DNA of 64,000 nt from Pseudanabaena cinerea FACHB-1277 (lineage in GTDB: Bacteria > Cyanobacteriota > Cyanobacteriia > Pseudanabaenales > Pseudanabaenaceae): positions 48,423 through 112,422 of the forward strand of contig NZ_JACJPY010000007.1 in NCBI RefSeq assembly GCF_014696345.1, read 5' to 3'. A program made the translations under genes and the position numbers. The notes beneath the pieces were generated by a model. The model was not told where the DNA came from. It ran no database searches and saw only the letters and a list, made by a program, of their open reading frames with translations. Positions 50,323 to 58,740 of the stretch are shown here, piece by piece. Position 1 is the stretch's first letter. Each line of letters begins with the position of its first letter.

Positions 50323-50747
50323 GTAGCAAAATTTCCGAAGAAACTAGAGCAAGGGTTCGGAAGGCAGCAAAAGATTGTTGTGGCTATTGCCGTAGTCAAC
50401 AAAAATATGTTTTGGGAATGCTAGAAATCGATCACATTATTCCCAAATCCCAAAGTGGCACTGATGACGAAAAGAACCTATGGCTTGCTTGCCGATTATG
50501 CAACAACTTTAAAGGAACTCAAACCCATAAACAAGATCCAGAAACAGGTCGTCTAGTGCAATTATTCAACCCACGCACTCAAAAATGGCATCGACATTTT
50601 GCTTGGTCAGAAGATGGCACACATATTGTCGGGCGTACAGCTTGCGGTCGCGCCACAGTTCTCGCTTTGCAGCTTAACAATACCTGTGCATTGATGGTCA
50701 GACGCGAATGGATTAGCGCAGGTTGGCATCCTCCAAAAGAAACTTAG
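50319..50747 (+). CDS. HNH endonuclease
   Basis: 142 residues. The HNH core is explicit: CCGYCRSQQKYVLGMLEIDHIIPKSQSGTDDEKNLWLACRLCNNFKGTQTH, with two Cys pairs (zinc) and the D-H...N...N-x-x-K/H pattern of the beta-beta-alpha metal fold. The C-terminal half (KWHRHFAWSEDGTHIVGRTACGRATVLALQLN) is typical of the cyanobacterial HNH group. It would nick or cut DNA. It is the third gene of an overlapping operon with the STAND NTPase, so it may be the effector of that sensor, although such HNH genes also occur without one. Confidence 0.9.
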   Translation: MSSKISEETRARVRKAAKDCCGYCRSQQKYVLGMLEIDHIIPKSQSGTDDEKNLWLACRLCNNFKGTQTHKQDPETGRLVQLFNPRTQKWHRHFAWSEDGTHIVGRTACGRATVLALQLNNTCALMVRREWISAGWHPPKET

Positions 50748-50757
50748 ACTAAAATCA

Positions 50758-50795
50758 ATTAACAAAGCCTTTGAGCAAGGAGCGATAAAATGAAT
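50758..50795 (+). repeat. Seam repeat, copy 2
   Basis: ATTAACAAAGCCTTTGAGCA followed by AGGAGCGATAAAATGAAT. It supplies the ribosome site (AGGAG) and start codon of the MNT gene at 50790. Confidence 0.8.
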
Positions 50796-51131
50796 CCAAG
50801 TTTAGTCACAAACATTAATCTTCCTTTGTCACAGATTCGAGAATTTTGTCAACGTTGGCAGATAGTCGAATTTGCCCTCTTTGGTTCCGTCCTACGCGAT
50901 GACTTTCGCCCTGATAGTGATATTGATTGTCTGGTAGTATTTGCACCTAACTCACAAAATAGCCTTCTAGACTTAGTGACAATGGAATGGCAACTAGAAG
51001 ATATATTTCATCGTAAAGTTGACCTAGTTACCAAACAAGCAGTTATAGACAGCCCAAACTGGATTCGACGCAAAGCAATTTTAAATACTGCACAGGTGAT
51101 TTATGAAACGCGATCCAGCCTATCTGCTTGA
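50790..51131 (+). CDS. MNT-type nucleotidyltransferase, second orphan copy
   Basis: 113 residues: EFALFGSVLRDDFRPDSDIDCLVVFAP carries the GS-x(n)-DxD core of minimal nucleotidyltransferases, and VDLVTKQAVIDSPNWIRRKAIL is the usual end. It is diverged from the copy at 46882. The start follows the ~40-bp seam repeat AACAAAGCCTTTGAGCAAGG. The start of a HEPN gene overlaps its last 29 bases, but that gene is cut off after 32 codons, so this antitoxin too has lost its toxin. Confidence 0.85.
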   Translation: MNPSLVTNINLPLSQIREFCQRWQIVEFALFGSVLRDDFRPDSDIDCLVVFAPNSQNSLLDLVTMEWQLEDIFHRKVDLVTKQAVIDSPNWIRRKAILNTAQVIYETRSSLSA

Positions 51132-51201
51132 TATTGCCACAGTCTGTTCTAATATTGCTGAACTGATGGAAGGAGCTACCAAGCAACAATTTTTAGCATA
51201 A
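51103..51201 (+). pseudogene. N-terminal remnant of a HEPN (DUF86) toxin gene
   Basis: ATG 51103 overlaps the MNT gene end, as in intact modules, and reads MKRDPAYLLDIATVCSNIAELMEGATKQQFLA then TAA. This is the normal first helix of DUF86 HEPN proteins; the catalytic R-x4-6-H region and everything after are missing. Confidence 0.75.
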
Positions 51202-51329
51202 AAGCGCATTCACTTTTCGGTTGTATACGAAATTGCGATTTAAGAGAATAGTTAAGCGCATGAGTAACACAAAGATGTTTGATACAATCAAAGCAGCTTT
51301 CATGAAAAATATTCACTAAGGTAAATGTA

Positions 51330-51551
51330 ATGCCCCTATTAAACCTTGAGTATATAACCAACCAAGAAGGACAACCCACCGCCGTTGTCATCCCCATCGA
51401 GATTTGGCGGCAACTTTTACCCATCGACAACTTCTCTCTAGAAAATCTTAGCGAAGCCATAGAAGATTATTGTCTCCATAAAGCAATGGATGAAGGTAAA
51501 AACACTCCTCTTTACTCCCGTGCTGAAGCTCTAGCTTTTTTAGAGGATTAG
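51330..51551 (+). CDS. Phd/RelB-like antitoxin
   Basis: 73 residues: LNLEYITNQEGQPTAVVIPIEIWRQLLPIDN at the start fits the DNA-binding part of Phd/YefM-like antitoxins, and the acidic helical tail (LSEAIEDYCLHKAMDEGKNTPLYSRAEALAFLED) is typical of the toxin-wrapping region. A RelE toxin gene starts 14 bp downstream, confirming the pairing. It neutralises the toxin and likely represses its own promoter. Confidence 0.85.
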   Translation: MPLLNLEYITNQEGQPTAVVIPIEIWRQLLPIDNFSLENLSEAIEDYCLHKAMDEGKNTPLYSRAEALAFLED

Positions 51552-51565
51552 ATTGGAAGACTAAA

Positions 51566-51835
51566 ATGGAAGTAAAGTACCGCCAGTCATTTTTAAAAGA
51601 CCTCAAAAACCTGAAAGGCTCATCAGTATATCAACGCATCTATGAAATTGCCTTTACAACTTTGCCTGAAACTCAGAGCTTGCAAGAACTATCGAACATA
51701 AAAGCCATGCAAGGATATTCAACCCGTTACCGTATTCGAGTCGGTGACTATCGCATTGGCATAGAAATTTCTGGCAATACAGTAGAAGTCATCCGCACAT
51801 TACACCGCAAAGAATTTTATCGTTACTTCCCTTAG
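51566..51835 (+). CDS. RelE-family mRNA interferase toxin
   Basis: 89 residues with the RelE core YRQSFLKDLKNLKG...IKAMQGYSTRYRIRVGDYRIGIEISGNTVEVIRTLHRKEFYRYFP. R-Y-R-I-R-V-G-D-Y-R-I-G and H-R-K-E-F-Y-R-Y-F-P are the conserved active-side features. A paralogue, with the same RIxVGDYRIG and HRKEIYRYFP ends, lies at 62476 on the minus strand. It cleaves mRNA at the ribosome when free of antitoxin. Its partner gene ends 14 bp upstream. Confidence 0.92.
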   Translation: MEVKYRQSFLKDLKNLKGSSVYQRIYEIAFTTLPETQSLQELSNIKAMQGYSTRYRIRVGDYRIGIEISGNTVEVIRTLHRKEFYRYFP

Positions 51836-51856
51836 AAAATGACCGTTTTTATCACA

Positions 51857-51896
51857 GCTAACAAAGCCTTTGAGCAAGGATGTAAGAAATGAATAC
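51857..51896 (+). repeat. Seam repeat, copy 3
   Basis: GCTAACAAAGCCTTTGAGCA then AGGATGTAAGAAATGAAT, supplying the start of the chimeric fragment at 51890. Confidence 0.8.
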
Positions 51897-52038
51897 AACT
51901 TTAAATCATATCCAGCCAACATTGCACGAATTAAAGCTAGGCTTAAAGGAACTATATGGCGATCTTTTCGCGCCAATAGAAGCGCCGAAACAAATCGATC
52001 GCGTTAACAAAGCCTTGGAGCAAAGAGCGATAAAATGA
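51890..52038 (+). pseudogene. Chimeric fragment: MNT-like head joined to TPR-protein tail
   Basis: ATG 51890 reads NTTLNHIQPTLHELKLGLKELYGDLFAPIEAPKQIDRVNKALEQRAIK, 49 residues. The first ~25 residues look like the start of a nucleotidyltransferase (LKxGLKELYGD before the missing FGSxxRG). The rest matches the C-terminus of the STAND-TPR protein (FAQMEAPKQIERVNKAF) in protein and DNA. It is a deletion scar joining two genes. Confidence 0.65.
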
Positions 52039-52040
52039 AT
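51961..52040 (+). repeat. Seam repeat, copy 4
   Basis: GAAGCGCCGAAACAAATCGA, then GTTAACAAAGCCTTGGAGCA and AAGAGCGATAAAATGAAT. The long form, matching copy 1; the ATGAAT at its end now opens only a few codons. Confidence 0.8.
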
Positions 52041-52203
52041 GCCCATATAGGGATTTGGGTGAAAGCCCTACTTCATCAAAAAGTCGCATCTTGTCGCTGC
52101 ATAAGTCAGATCGTTTAATTGGCTTCACCTACTTACCCATAGGAGCGTCACCTATTTATCCACAATTTCTTTACAGATCTTCAAGAAATAACAACCTTAC
52201 AAA

Positions 52204-53847
52204 ATGCTAGAGACTGCCTGCCTATTTCTATCAGCAATTGCCAACCATCCAATTTCTGCACCACTAAACTTGAAATTAAATAGCGGCGATCGCGCTCTAT
52301 TGATACTCTATGATCAGCTTAATTTAGAGGCTTTTCCAAAGGAATTGCTCGCGCAAAAGCCACTGATTATATTTGTAGAATCCCGAAAATATGCAATGGT
52401 CATACCGCACCACAAGCAAAAATTAGTCTATATTCTTAGCACTCAAAGGCATTTTGCGATCGCCTGTCACCAGCAGGGCTTTCCTGTATTAAACCTATTT
52501 ACAGAAGGCTTTCATGCCGATGCTATCGATAGCCTGTTAGCTGAGTATCCTCACTTGGCGCTTACCTATATGCAGCCGTCGGAATGGGATACGCGATCGC
52601 AATTTGAGTCCTTAGCACATAAGTTTAATGGTCGTGTCCAGAAAATTGCCAATAGCTTTTTTATTGCTAATGCTGAGAAATATAAACCTAAGATTAAAAA
52701 GGGCTATCGCTTAGAGACTTTTTATCGGGAGCTTCGTAAGCAAACTGGCTACTTGATGGAAGGGGACAAACCGATGGGTGGCAGTTGGAACTATGACAAA
52801 GAAAATCGTAAGAGTCTGCCCAAGAAAATTGTAATCCCTGAAATTCCTGAAATTGCCCCAGATGCTATTACCCAAGAAGTAATTGACTTGGTGAAAAGCT
52901 ATTTGCCAGATGCCTTTGGCAACTTAGACAGGTTTAGTTATGCTGTCACCCGTGAGCAAGCTCTGGACTTAGCGAAATTATTTATGCAGTCCCGTTTGGC
53001 TAACTTTGGCGCTTATGAAGATGCGATCAAAACAGGAGAGCCATTCCTTTTCCATTCGGTGCTGTCGGTCTATCTAAATAACGGCTTGCTGATGCCTCAA
53101 GAAATATGCGAAATGGCGATCGCCGCCTATGAAGATCAAAATAATTTAGATCAAAATAATTTAGTACCTCTAAATTCTGTAGAAGGATTTATCAGGCAAA
53201 TCCTTGGTTGGCGTGAGTATATTCGTGTTTATTATGAAGCGCAGATGCCCACTGCCCGCACGCAAAACTATTTTGGATTTACTAATAATTTGCCACAGCT
53301 TTATTGGAATGCCGATACAGACTTAGCCTGTATGCGTGATGCGGTGACTAATGTTTTAAATTATGGCTATTCCCATCATATTCAGCGCTTGATGGTACTG
53401 AGTAATTTTAGTAATTTAACGAATACCGATCCACGACAACTAAATCGATGGTTTTGGCTCGCCTATATCGATGCCTATGAATGGGTCGAGTTGCCCAATG
53501 TTTTGGGAATGTCTACTTTTGCCGATGGCGGAATTCTAGCTTCTAAGCCCTATGTTTCGGGCGGCAATTACATCAATAAAATGAGTGATTGTTGCGCCAA
53601 ATGCAAATATGACGTTAAAGAAAAAGTTGGCGATCAAGCCTGTCCGTTTAATTATTTGTATTGGCATTTTGTGGATCAACATCGCGACAGCTTTGCCGAA
53701 AATGGGCGTGTGTCGCTGATGGTCAATACCTATGACAAAAAAACTGATCCAGACAAGCAAGCCATTCGCGATTCAGCAGTTAAGTTTATCGCTTCGCTAG
53801 ATTCTGATAAAATGGTGCAGCCACTTTATCGGGATTTGGCTAGATAA
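52204..53847 (+). CDS. [4Fe-4S] cryptochrome/photolyase (FeS-BCP, prokaryotic 6-4 type)
   Basis: 547 residues. The central and C-terminal parts match the deoxyribodipyrimidine photolyase-related family: FIRQILGWREYIRVYYEAQMP, NYGYSHHIQRLMVLSNFSNLTNTDPRQLNRWFWLAYIDAYEWVELPNVLGMSTFADGG, then four cysteines in CCAKCKYDVKEKVGDQACPF for the iron-sulfur cluster. Members bind FAD and repair (6-4) photoproducts or act as light sensors. The residues KPYVSGGNYINKMSD are part of the FAD/DNA site. It converges with the kinase gene and the two overlap by 22 bp at their 3' ends. Confidence 0.92.
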   Translation: MLETACLFLSAIANHPISAPLNLKLNSGDRALLILYDQLNLEAFPKELLAQKPLIIFVESRKYAMVIPHHKQKLVYILSTQRHFAIACHQQGFPVLNLFTEGFHADAIDSLLAEYPHLALTYMQPSEWDTRSQFESLAHKFNGRVQKIANSFFIANAEKYKPKIKKGYRLETFYRELRKQTGYLMEGDKPMGGSWNYDKENRKSLPKKIVIPEIPEIAPDAITQEVIDLVKSYLPDAFGNLDRFSYAVTREQALDLAKLFMQSRLANFGAYEDAIKTGEPFLFHSVLSVYLNNGLLMPQEICEMAIAAYEDQNNLDQNNLVPLNSVEGFIRQILGWREYIRVYYEAQMPTARTQNYFGFTNNLPQLYWNADTDLACMRDAVTNVLNYGYSHHIQRLMVLSNFSNLTNTDPRQLNRWFWLAYIDAYEWVELPNVLGMSTFADGGILASKPYVSGGNYINKMSDCCAKCKYDVKEKVGDQACPFNYLYWHFVDQHRDSFAENGRVSLMVNTYDKKTDPDKQAIRDSAVKFIASLDSDKMVQPLYRDLAR

Positions 53848-56800
53848 GCCTGCTCAAGCGCTGACATCAGTTCTTGGATTTGAATAGGCTTACTGATATA
53901 GTCCTGCATTCCAGCTTCTAGACAGGCATCTCGATCGCCTTGCAGGGCGTTAGCAGTGAGGGCAATAATCCAAGGCGGGCGATCAAATTCTTGATGTATT
54001 TTTTTTGTGGCAGTGAGTCCATCCATTTCAGGCATAAATACATCCATCAAAATTACATCATAGCTCTGAGAATGCAGGGCGGCGATCGCCTCTTTGCCAT
54101 TAGCCACCACATCAGCCTCATAGCCTAAACGCTTGAGAAATAGAATTGCTACCCTTTGATTAACTTCATTATCTTCAGCCAATAGAATATTTAATGGAAT
54201 TCTCGTTGCTAATTGTTGATCGAAAATTGTGGGGGAGGTAGATTTGAGTGATAACCTTGGGGAGTTATAGTTATAAACCCTGAGTAGGGCGCTACAGAGA
54301 TGCGATCGCTTAATCGGTTTGGCGACAAAAGCCATCATTGGATCATCTTTGATCGGCGCACATTTACAATTTGGGGTTAACAGGATCAAGGGAATTTGTG
54401 TCAGGTGCGATCGCAATAACACTGGCATTTGGCATTGATTGAAATTGGGAAGAGCGACTTCTGATATGGCTCCTGAACCCTGATAATAAACGGGGATACA
54501 AGCATCAACGATCGCAAAATCAAAGTTCTGCCCTTGCTTCAACCAAGCGATTGCCTCTTGGCTAGAGTTAGTAACGCTCGGTTGCATTTTTAAACTCTTG
54601 GCAAAAAATACTAACTCTTGACAGGTCGTTATATTGTCTTCAACAATTAGCAACCGCTTACCCGCTAAGTTGAGGAGCGAGTCTCCATTGATATTATTGA
54701 TGTTAATGGCATTGTCACTCCAAGACTGGGGAGCGCCATGGGCGACTTCGGCAATGATTGTAAAGGTAAAGGTTGAACCAACATTGATTGTACTTTCGAG
54801 GCTGATCGTGCCACCCATGAGTTGAGTGAGGCGATTGGCGATCGCTAATCCTAGCCCTGTGCCACCATATTGGCGTGTTGTCGAAGAGTCAACCTGACTA
54901 AAGGGTTTAAATAAGCGATCGTATCGCTCTTGGGGAATGCCGATACCTGTATCTTGGACAGTAAATACTAGTTGGCAAGAAGGTGGGCAAGAGGTTGGCA
55001 TCAGCTCGGCGCGATTGCTCGGCGCGATCTCTGTCTGTAGCAATCGCCGCGACACTTTAACACTAACTTCCCCCCTATGGGTAAATTTGATCGCATTACT
55101 CAATAAATTAATCAAAACTTGCCGCAGCCTAGTAATATCGCCAATAATTTGCTCAGGTACATCCTCCTCAATACAGTAAGCCAGTTCTATCTCCTTCGCA
55201 TTTGCCGAAACAGCCAAAATCTCCAAGGTGTTTTCAATACATTCACGAATGTTTAATGGGCGTGCCTCAAGACTAAGATGACCAGACTCAATTTTAGAGA
55301 AGTCTAAAATGTCATTGATAATCGCTAAAAGGTTCTCACTGCTGAGCTTGACAGTCGCGGCAAATTCTTCCTGTTCAGCATCTAGATTAGTCTCTAGCAA
55401 CAGGCTGGTCATGCCGATTACGGCATTCATCGGGGTGCGAATTTCATGGCTCATCGTGGCTAAGAACTCGCTCTTGGCACGGTTGGCAGTTTGGGCAGCT
55501 TCCATTGCTTGCAACATTTCCATCTGTGCCTCTTGGCGCTCGATGTGCATAGCGATCGCTGAAGCGGAAATTGTCAGCAAACTAACCTCAGTATGTTCGC
55601 GGAGACGGTCATTGTGATAATCGAGGCAGCTTAGAAATCCCCAGAAGCGCCCGTTTGCCATAATTGGCATGATCAAAATCGAGGCGAGGGATTTGTCTGT
55701 GAGAATATCTAAATCTTCGTTAGCGATATTACAAAGGGCATAGTTAATGGTTTCGCCATTGATTAATCTTGATAGCCACTGCGATCGCGCAAGTTTTTGA
55801 ATGAACCGCCAAGTCTGGGGCGGGGTGGGCTTGGCTATGCCTGTTGATCGCCAATCGGCATAGAGATCGATTTGATAGCGACCATGACCAAATACATCAA
55901 TCCAATTGCCTTGATGAGTTTCTGGGCGATCGAGATCGATGTCATGATCATTGACCACTTGGCAGGCAAACATTTTCATGGAGTCAAAATCTGATACTTT
56001 ACCAATTAGCGACAAGATATGCCCATAGTCTTTAAAACTAGAATGGTCAGCTAGTAGATAACGCTGCACATTCACCAACATTTCTAGATAGCTCTCCCGT
56101 TTTTCTAGAGCCGCGATCGCTAACTTCCGTTCCGTAATGTCCGTATTTACACCCACTAAGCGCAAAATATTCCCTTGGGCATCCCACCGTCCTATCGCAT
56201 GGCTGAGAATCCACTTATAACCACCATCAGCACAAAGCATCCGATATTCAATTGAACAGCGTGGTATTTTACGCGAAAAATAATCTGTCTGCAATTGCAG
56301 CATCTGATCGTGATCATCGGGGTGAATGAAGCCCAAGTAGTCAAGAGGCTGCTCAAGATCAACATCTTGGGATAAACCCAGCATTGTGTACCAACGTTCA
56401 GAACGGAAAGTGACATTTGTCTGCATATCCCAGTCCCAGATCCCATCATTGGTAGCTTCGATCGCCAATTGCCAACGCTCTTCACTCTTTTGCAGAGCTT
56501 GCTCTGTATTTTTAATATTTGTAATGTCGGTAATAATTCCATTCCAAATAATGCAGCCATCCCCTTGCAATATGGGCTGCGATCGCCCAGATAGCCATTT
56601 CACCTTGCCGCTAGGGGGCTGAATGCGATATTCATAAATCCATGGCGACAGGTCACTAGCTGAATTTTCTATAGATTGCAACAAGTCGGTGCTATCTTCT
56701 GGCAAAGTGAGGTTAATAATTTGATAGACATCGGCACAAATCTCTTCCACTGTAATTTCATAGATATCGTAAGCACCCTGACTCATAAATAGGACCGAAT

Positions 56801-58658
56801 AATTGCCATCGCGATCGCGGCAAAACTGATAGACAGCCCCTGGAATTGCGTCAGTCATTTTTTGCAGTTGCTGTTTGCTTTGCAATAATTCCCTGGTGCG
56901 TTCTGCGACCCTTTCCTCTAGCCATAAATTGGTTTGCTTGATTTCCTGAAATTTCCCCCGCAGAGCTTCCGCCATCAATTGAAAATTTAGCCCCAAACTA
57001 TCAATTTCCCTTAGTTTGGTTTCTTGCCATGCTAAGTTGGTTTGCTGGACGAGATTATTGGACAGATCGGAGGTGAGATAGATCAGCTTATTGATGGGCT
57101 TAATCAGACGGCGACTAATGGCAGTGGCGATCGCGGTAGCGATAAAAATAATTACCACCACAATTGCCAGAATGTACACATATAGATTTTCTAAAAGATC
57201 AATAAACTCCACAGGCGATAGCTGCACGGCGATCGTCCAAGGGGCTTGATTGCTCAGGTTAGCCCTTTGAATGTAATAGGATTTGCGCCATCGGATCATA
57301 ATCGCTGCCCCTTTAATGCGAGGCAGCCAATGCACTTGATTTGCTCGAAATGGTCTAATTTCACCCAATAATTCGGGATGCCAAATACTACCGCGTTGGT
57401 AATTCTTAAAGCCTTGGGAATCGGTATTCGCGATAATTTCCTGCGATCGCCCCAATAGTGCTGCTTCAGCTTGCCAAGGCGAGGTACTTTTAATTAGGTG
57501 ATTTTGGGGCTTATCCAAACTGATTTGCCCAATCACAGCACCTTTAAACTGATTATCTGAAACAATCGGCACAATAATATCGATATGTGACTGATTAAAG
57601 ATAGTTTCAGTATGAATATCACTGACGATCACTCCCATGGTCGACTTTGCCTGTTGCCAAAACTTGTAAAAGGAAACTAACTGGTTGGCACTTTTTAACG
57701 ATGATTCAGGAATGACAGGATAAGCCGTAATTACATTGCCTTCTGCATCGGTGATGTAGATCCGATGAAATGCGACATTGGTTCTGGCGATCGTTTCTAC
57801 GGCAAATTGGGTTTCGAGGAGATCTCGATCTGTGGCGATCGTTGCCAATTTATTCAGGGTCAGCATATTGCGATTGTGCCAATCCTGTATCTGGTTCACG
57901 ACATCGGTGGTGCTGGAATTTAATTGGGTGTGAATTTGATTGTGGATGTAGTCTAGAGCCTGATAGCCCGTTAAAACAGCAATGCTTAAAACTGGAAAAA
58001 ATACAAAGGCAATCAGTAAATTGAATAGCATTTGCTGAATTGGACGGCGATCGCTATTGCCGTCCTTAGAAATCCCATCTTTATACCTGACATATAACCA
58101 TTGGCGCAAAGGCAGGTAATCTAGCAACAGGTGCGCGATTAGGGTATTAAATGCTCCGTTTACTGCCTGCTTTAGCACCACTAAGATCGCCGAAAGGGTA
58201 CTAAATTTGAGAATAAAGAAGTACGAGGCAAAACATAGGGGTACACCCAAGCAAATCCAATAAAACAGCACCAGCAGTACCATATTCGACGATTGCCCCC
58301 TTTGGCGATCGCGCCTGATTCCTAGCCCCACCCACAAGGTTTCTAAGACTAGTAAAATTCCTGCATAGGGCTGTCCCCAAATCACATAGGTATGAACACT
58401 AGCGATCGCTGATACCGCTAAGCCCATGGGTAAGCCATATAAATAAGTGGCAATAAAGCTAAAAATACTGCCAAATAAGAAATCCACGCCAAAAAATAGC
58501 GGTAATCGCCCGTAATTTCCTCCATAGGCCATCATTGACAATAAAATCAAGATCCCCCAATAATAAAAACTTGACTTTTTGCTTGGTGAATAATGGTTAA
58601 ATTGCGACAATTTTGGTGATTTATCTAATATCCAACTAAATAAATTAGGCATCGGCAC
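53826..58658 (-). CDS. Hybrid sensor histidine kinase with Cache, HAMP, two PAS, GAF and two receiver domains
   Basis: 1610 residues. Order: N-terminal membrane region (~30-240, about seven helices), periplasmic dCache-like sensor (~245-495), membrane helix and HAMP (~495-570), PAS ~605-720 (AIPGAVYQFCRDRDG), PAS_3 ~735-850 (WDWDMQTN...LSHAIGRWDAQGNILRLVGVNTDITERK), GAF ~880-1070, HisKA with SHEIRTPMNAVIGM, ATPase (NLLSNAIKF, DTGIGIP, GGTGLGLAI), a receiver ~1350-1465 with LLIVEDN and a shortened acceptor loop, and a canonical receiver ~1485-1605 (LLAEDNEVNQ, VILMDVFMPEMDG, YISKPI). No Hpt domain. Signals and regulated genes unknown. Confidence 0.93.
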   Translation of the reverse strand: MPMPNLFSWILDKSPKLSQFNHYSPSKKSSFYYWGILILLSMMAYGGNYGRLPLFFGVDFLFGSIFSFIATYLYGLPMGLAVSAIASVHTYVIWGQPYAGILLVLETLWVGLGIRRDRQRGQSSNMVLLVLFYWICLGVPLCFASYFFILKFSTLSAILVVLKQAVNGAFNTLIAHLLLDYLPLRQWLYVRYKDGISKDGNSDRRPIQQMLFNLLIAFVFFPVLSIAVLTGYQALDYIHNQIHTQLNSSTTDVVNQIQDWHNRNMLTLNKLATIATDRDLLETQFAVETIARTNVAFHRIYITDAEGNVITAYPVIPESSLKSANQLVSFYKFWQQAKSTMGVIVSDIHTETIFNQSHIDIIVPIVSDNQFKGAVIGQISLDKPQNHLIKSTSPWQAEAALLGRSQEIIANTDSQGFKNYQRGSIWHPELLGEIRPFRANQVHWLPRIKGAAIMIRWRKSYYIQRANLSNQAPWTIAVQLSPVEFIDLLENLYVYILAIVVVIIFIATAIATAISRRLIKPINKLIYLTSDLSNNLVQQTNLAWQETKLREIDSLGLNFQLMAEALRGKFQEIKQTNLWLEERVAERTRELLQSKQQLQKMTDAIPGAVYQFCRDRDGNYSVLFMSQGAYDIYEITVEEICADVYQIINLTLPEDSTDLLQSIENSASDLSPWIYEYRIQPPSGKVKWLSGRSQPILQGDGCIIWNGIITDITNIKNTEQALQKSEERWQLAIEATNDGIWDWDMQTNVTFRSERWYTMLGLSQDVDLEQPLDYLGFIHPDDHDQMLQLQTDYFSRKIPRCSIEYRMLCADGGYKWILSHAIGRWDAQGNILRLVGVNTDITERKLAIAALEKRESYLEMLVNVQRYLLADHSSFKDYGHILSLIGKVSDFDSMKMFACQVVNDHDIDLDRPETHQGNWIDVFGHGRYQIDLYADWRSTGIAKPTPPQTWRFIQKLARSQWLSRLINGETINYALCNIANEDLDILTDKSLASILIMPIMANGRFWGFLSCLDYHNDRLREHTEVSLLTISASAIAMHIERQEAQMEMLQAMEAAQTANRAKSEFLATMSHEIRTPMNAVIGMTSLLLETNLDAEQEEFAATVKLSSENLLAIINDILDFSKIESGHLSLEARPLNIRECIENTLEILAVSANAKEIELAYCIEEDVPEQIIGDITRLRQVLINLLSNAIKFTHRGEVSVKVSRRLLQTEIAPSNRAELMPTSCPPSCQLVFTVQDTGIGIPQERYDRLFKPFSQVDSSTTRQYGGTGLGLAIANRLTQLMGGTISLESTINVGSTFTFTIIAEVAHGAPQSWSDNAININNINGDSLLNLAGKRLLIVEDNITTCQELVFFAKSLKMQPSVTNSSQEAIAWLKQGQNFDFAIVDACIPVYYQGSGAISEVALPNFNQCQMPVLLRSHLTQIPLILLTPNCKCAPIKDDPMMAFVAKPIKRSHLCSALLRVYNYNSPRLSLKSTSPTIFDQQLATRIPLNILLAEDNEVNQRVAILFLKRLGYEADVVANGKEAIAALHSQSYDVILMDVFMPEMDGLTATKKIHQEFDRPPWIIALTANALQGDRDACLEAGMQDYISKPIQIQELMSALEQAYLAKSR

Positions 58659-58740
58659 TTTTAGAACTAAATAACGATATAGCGAAATAGAGATTCCCTA
58701 GACAAATCCATAACCCCAAATATTTCCTAAGCAATATTTC

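Larger units (their letters stand above)
51836..52203. other. Spacer with two seam repeats, a chimeric small ORF and no complete gene
   Basis: Contains seam repeats at 51857-51896 and 51961-52040, and the short ORF described separately. From 52041 to 52203 I see no gene, only a few short inverted segments (TAGGGATTTGGGTGAAAGCCCTA-like around 52047). A promoter for the photolyase gene should be here but I cannot point to it. Confidence 0.5.
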
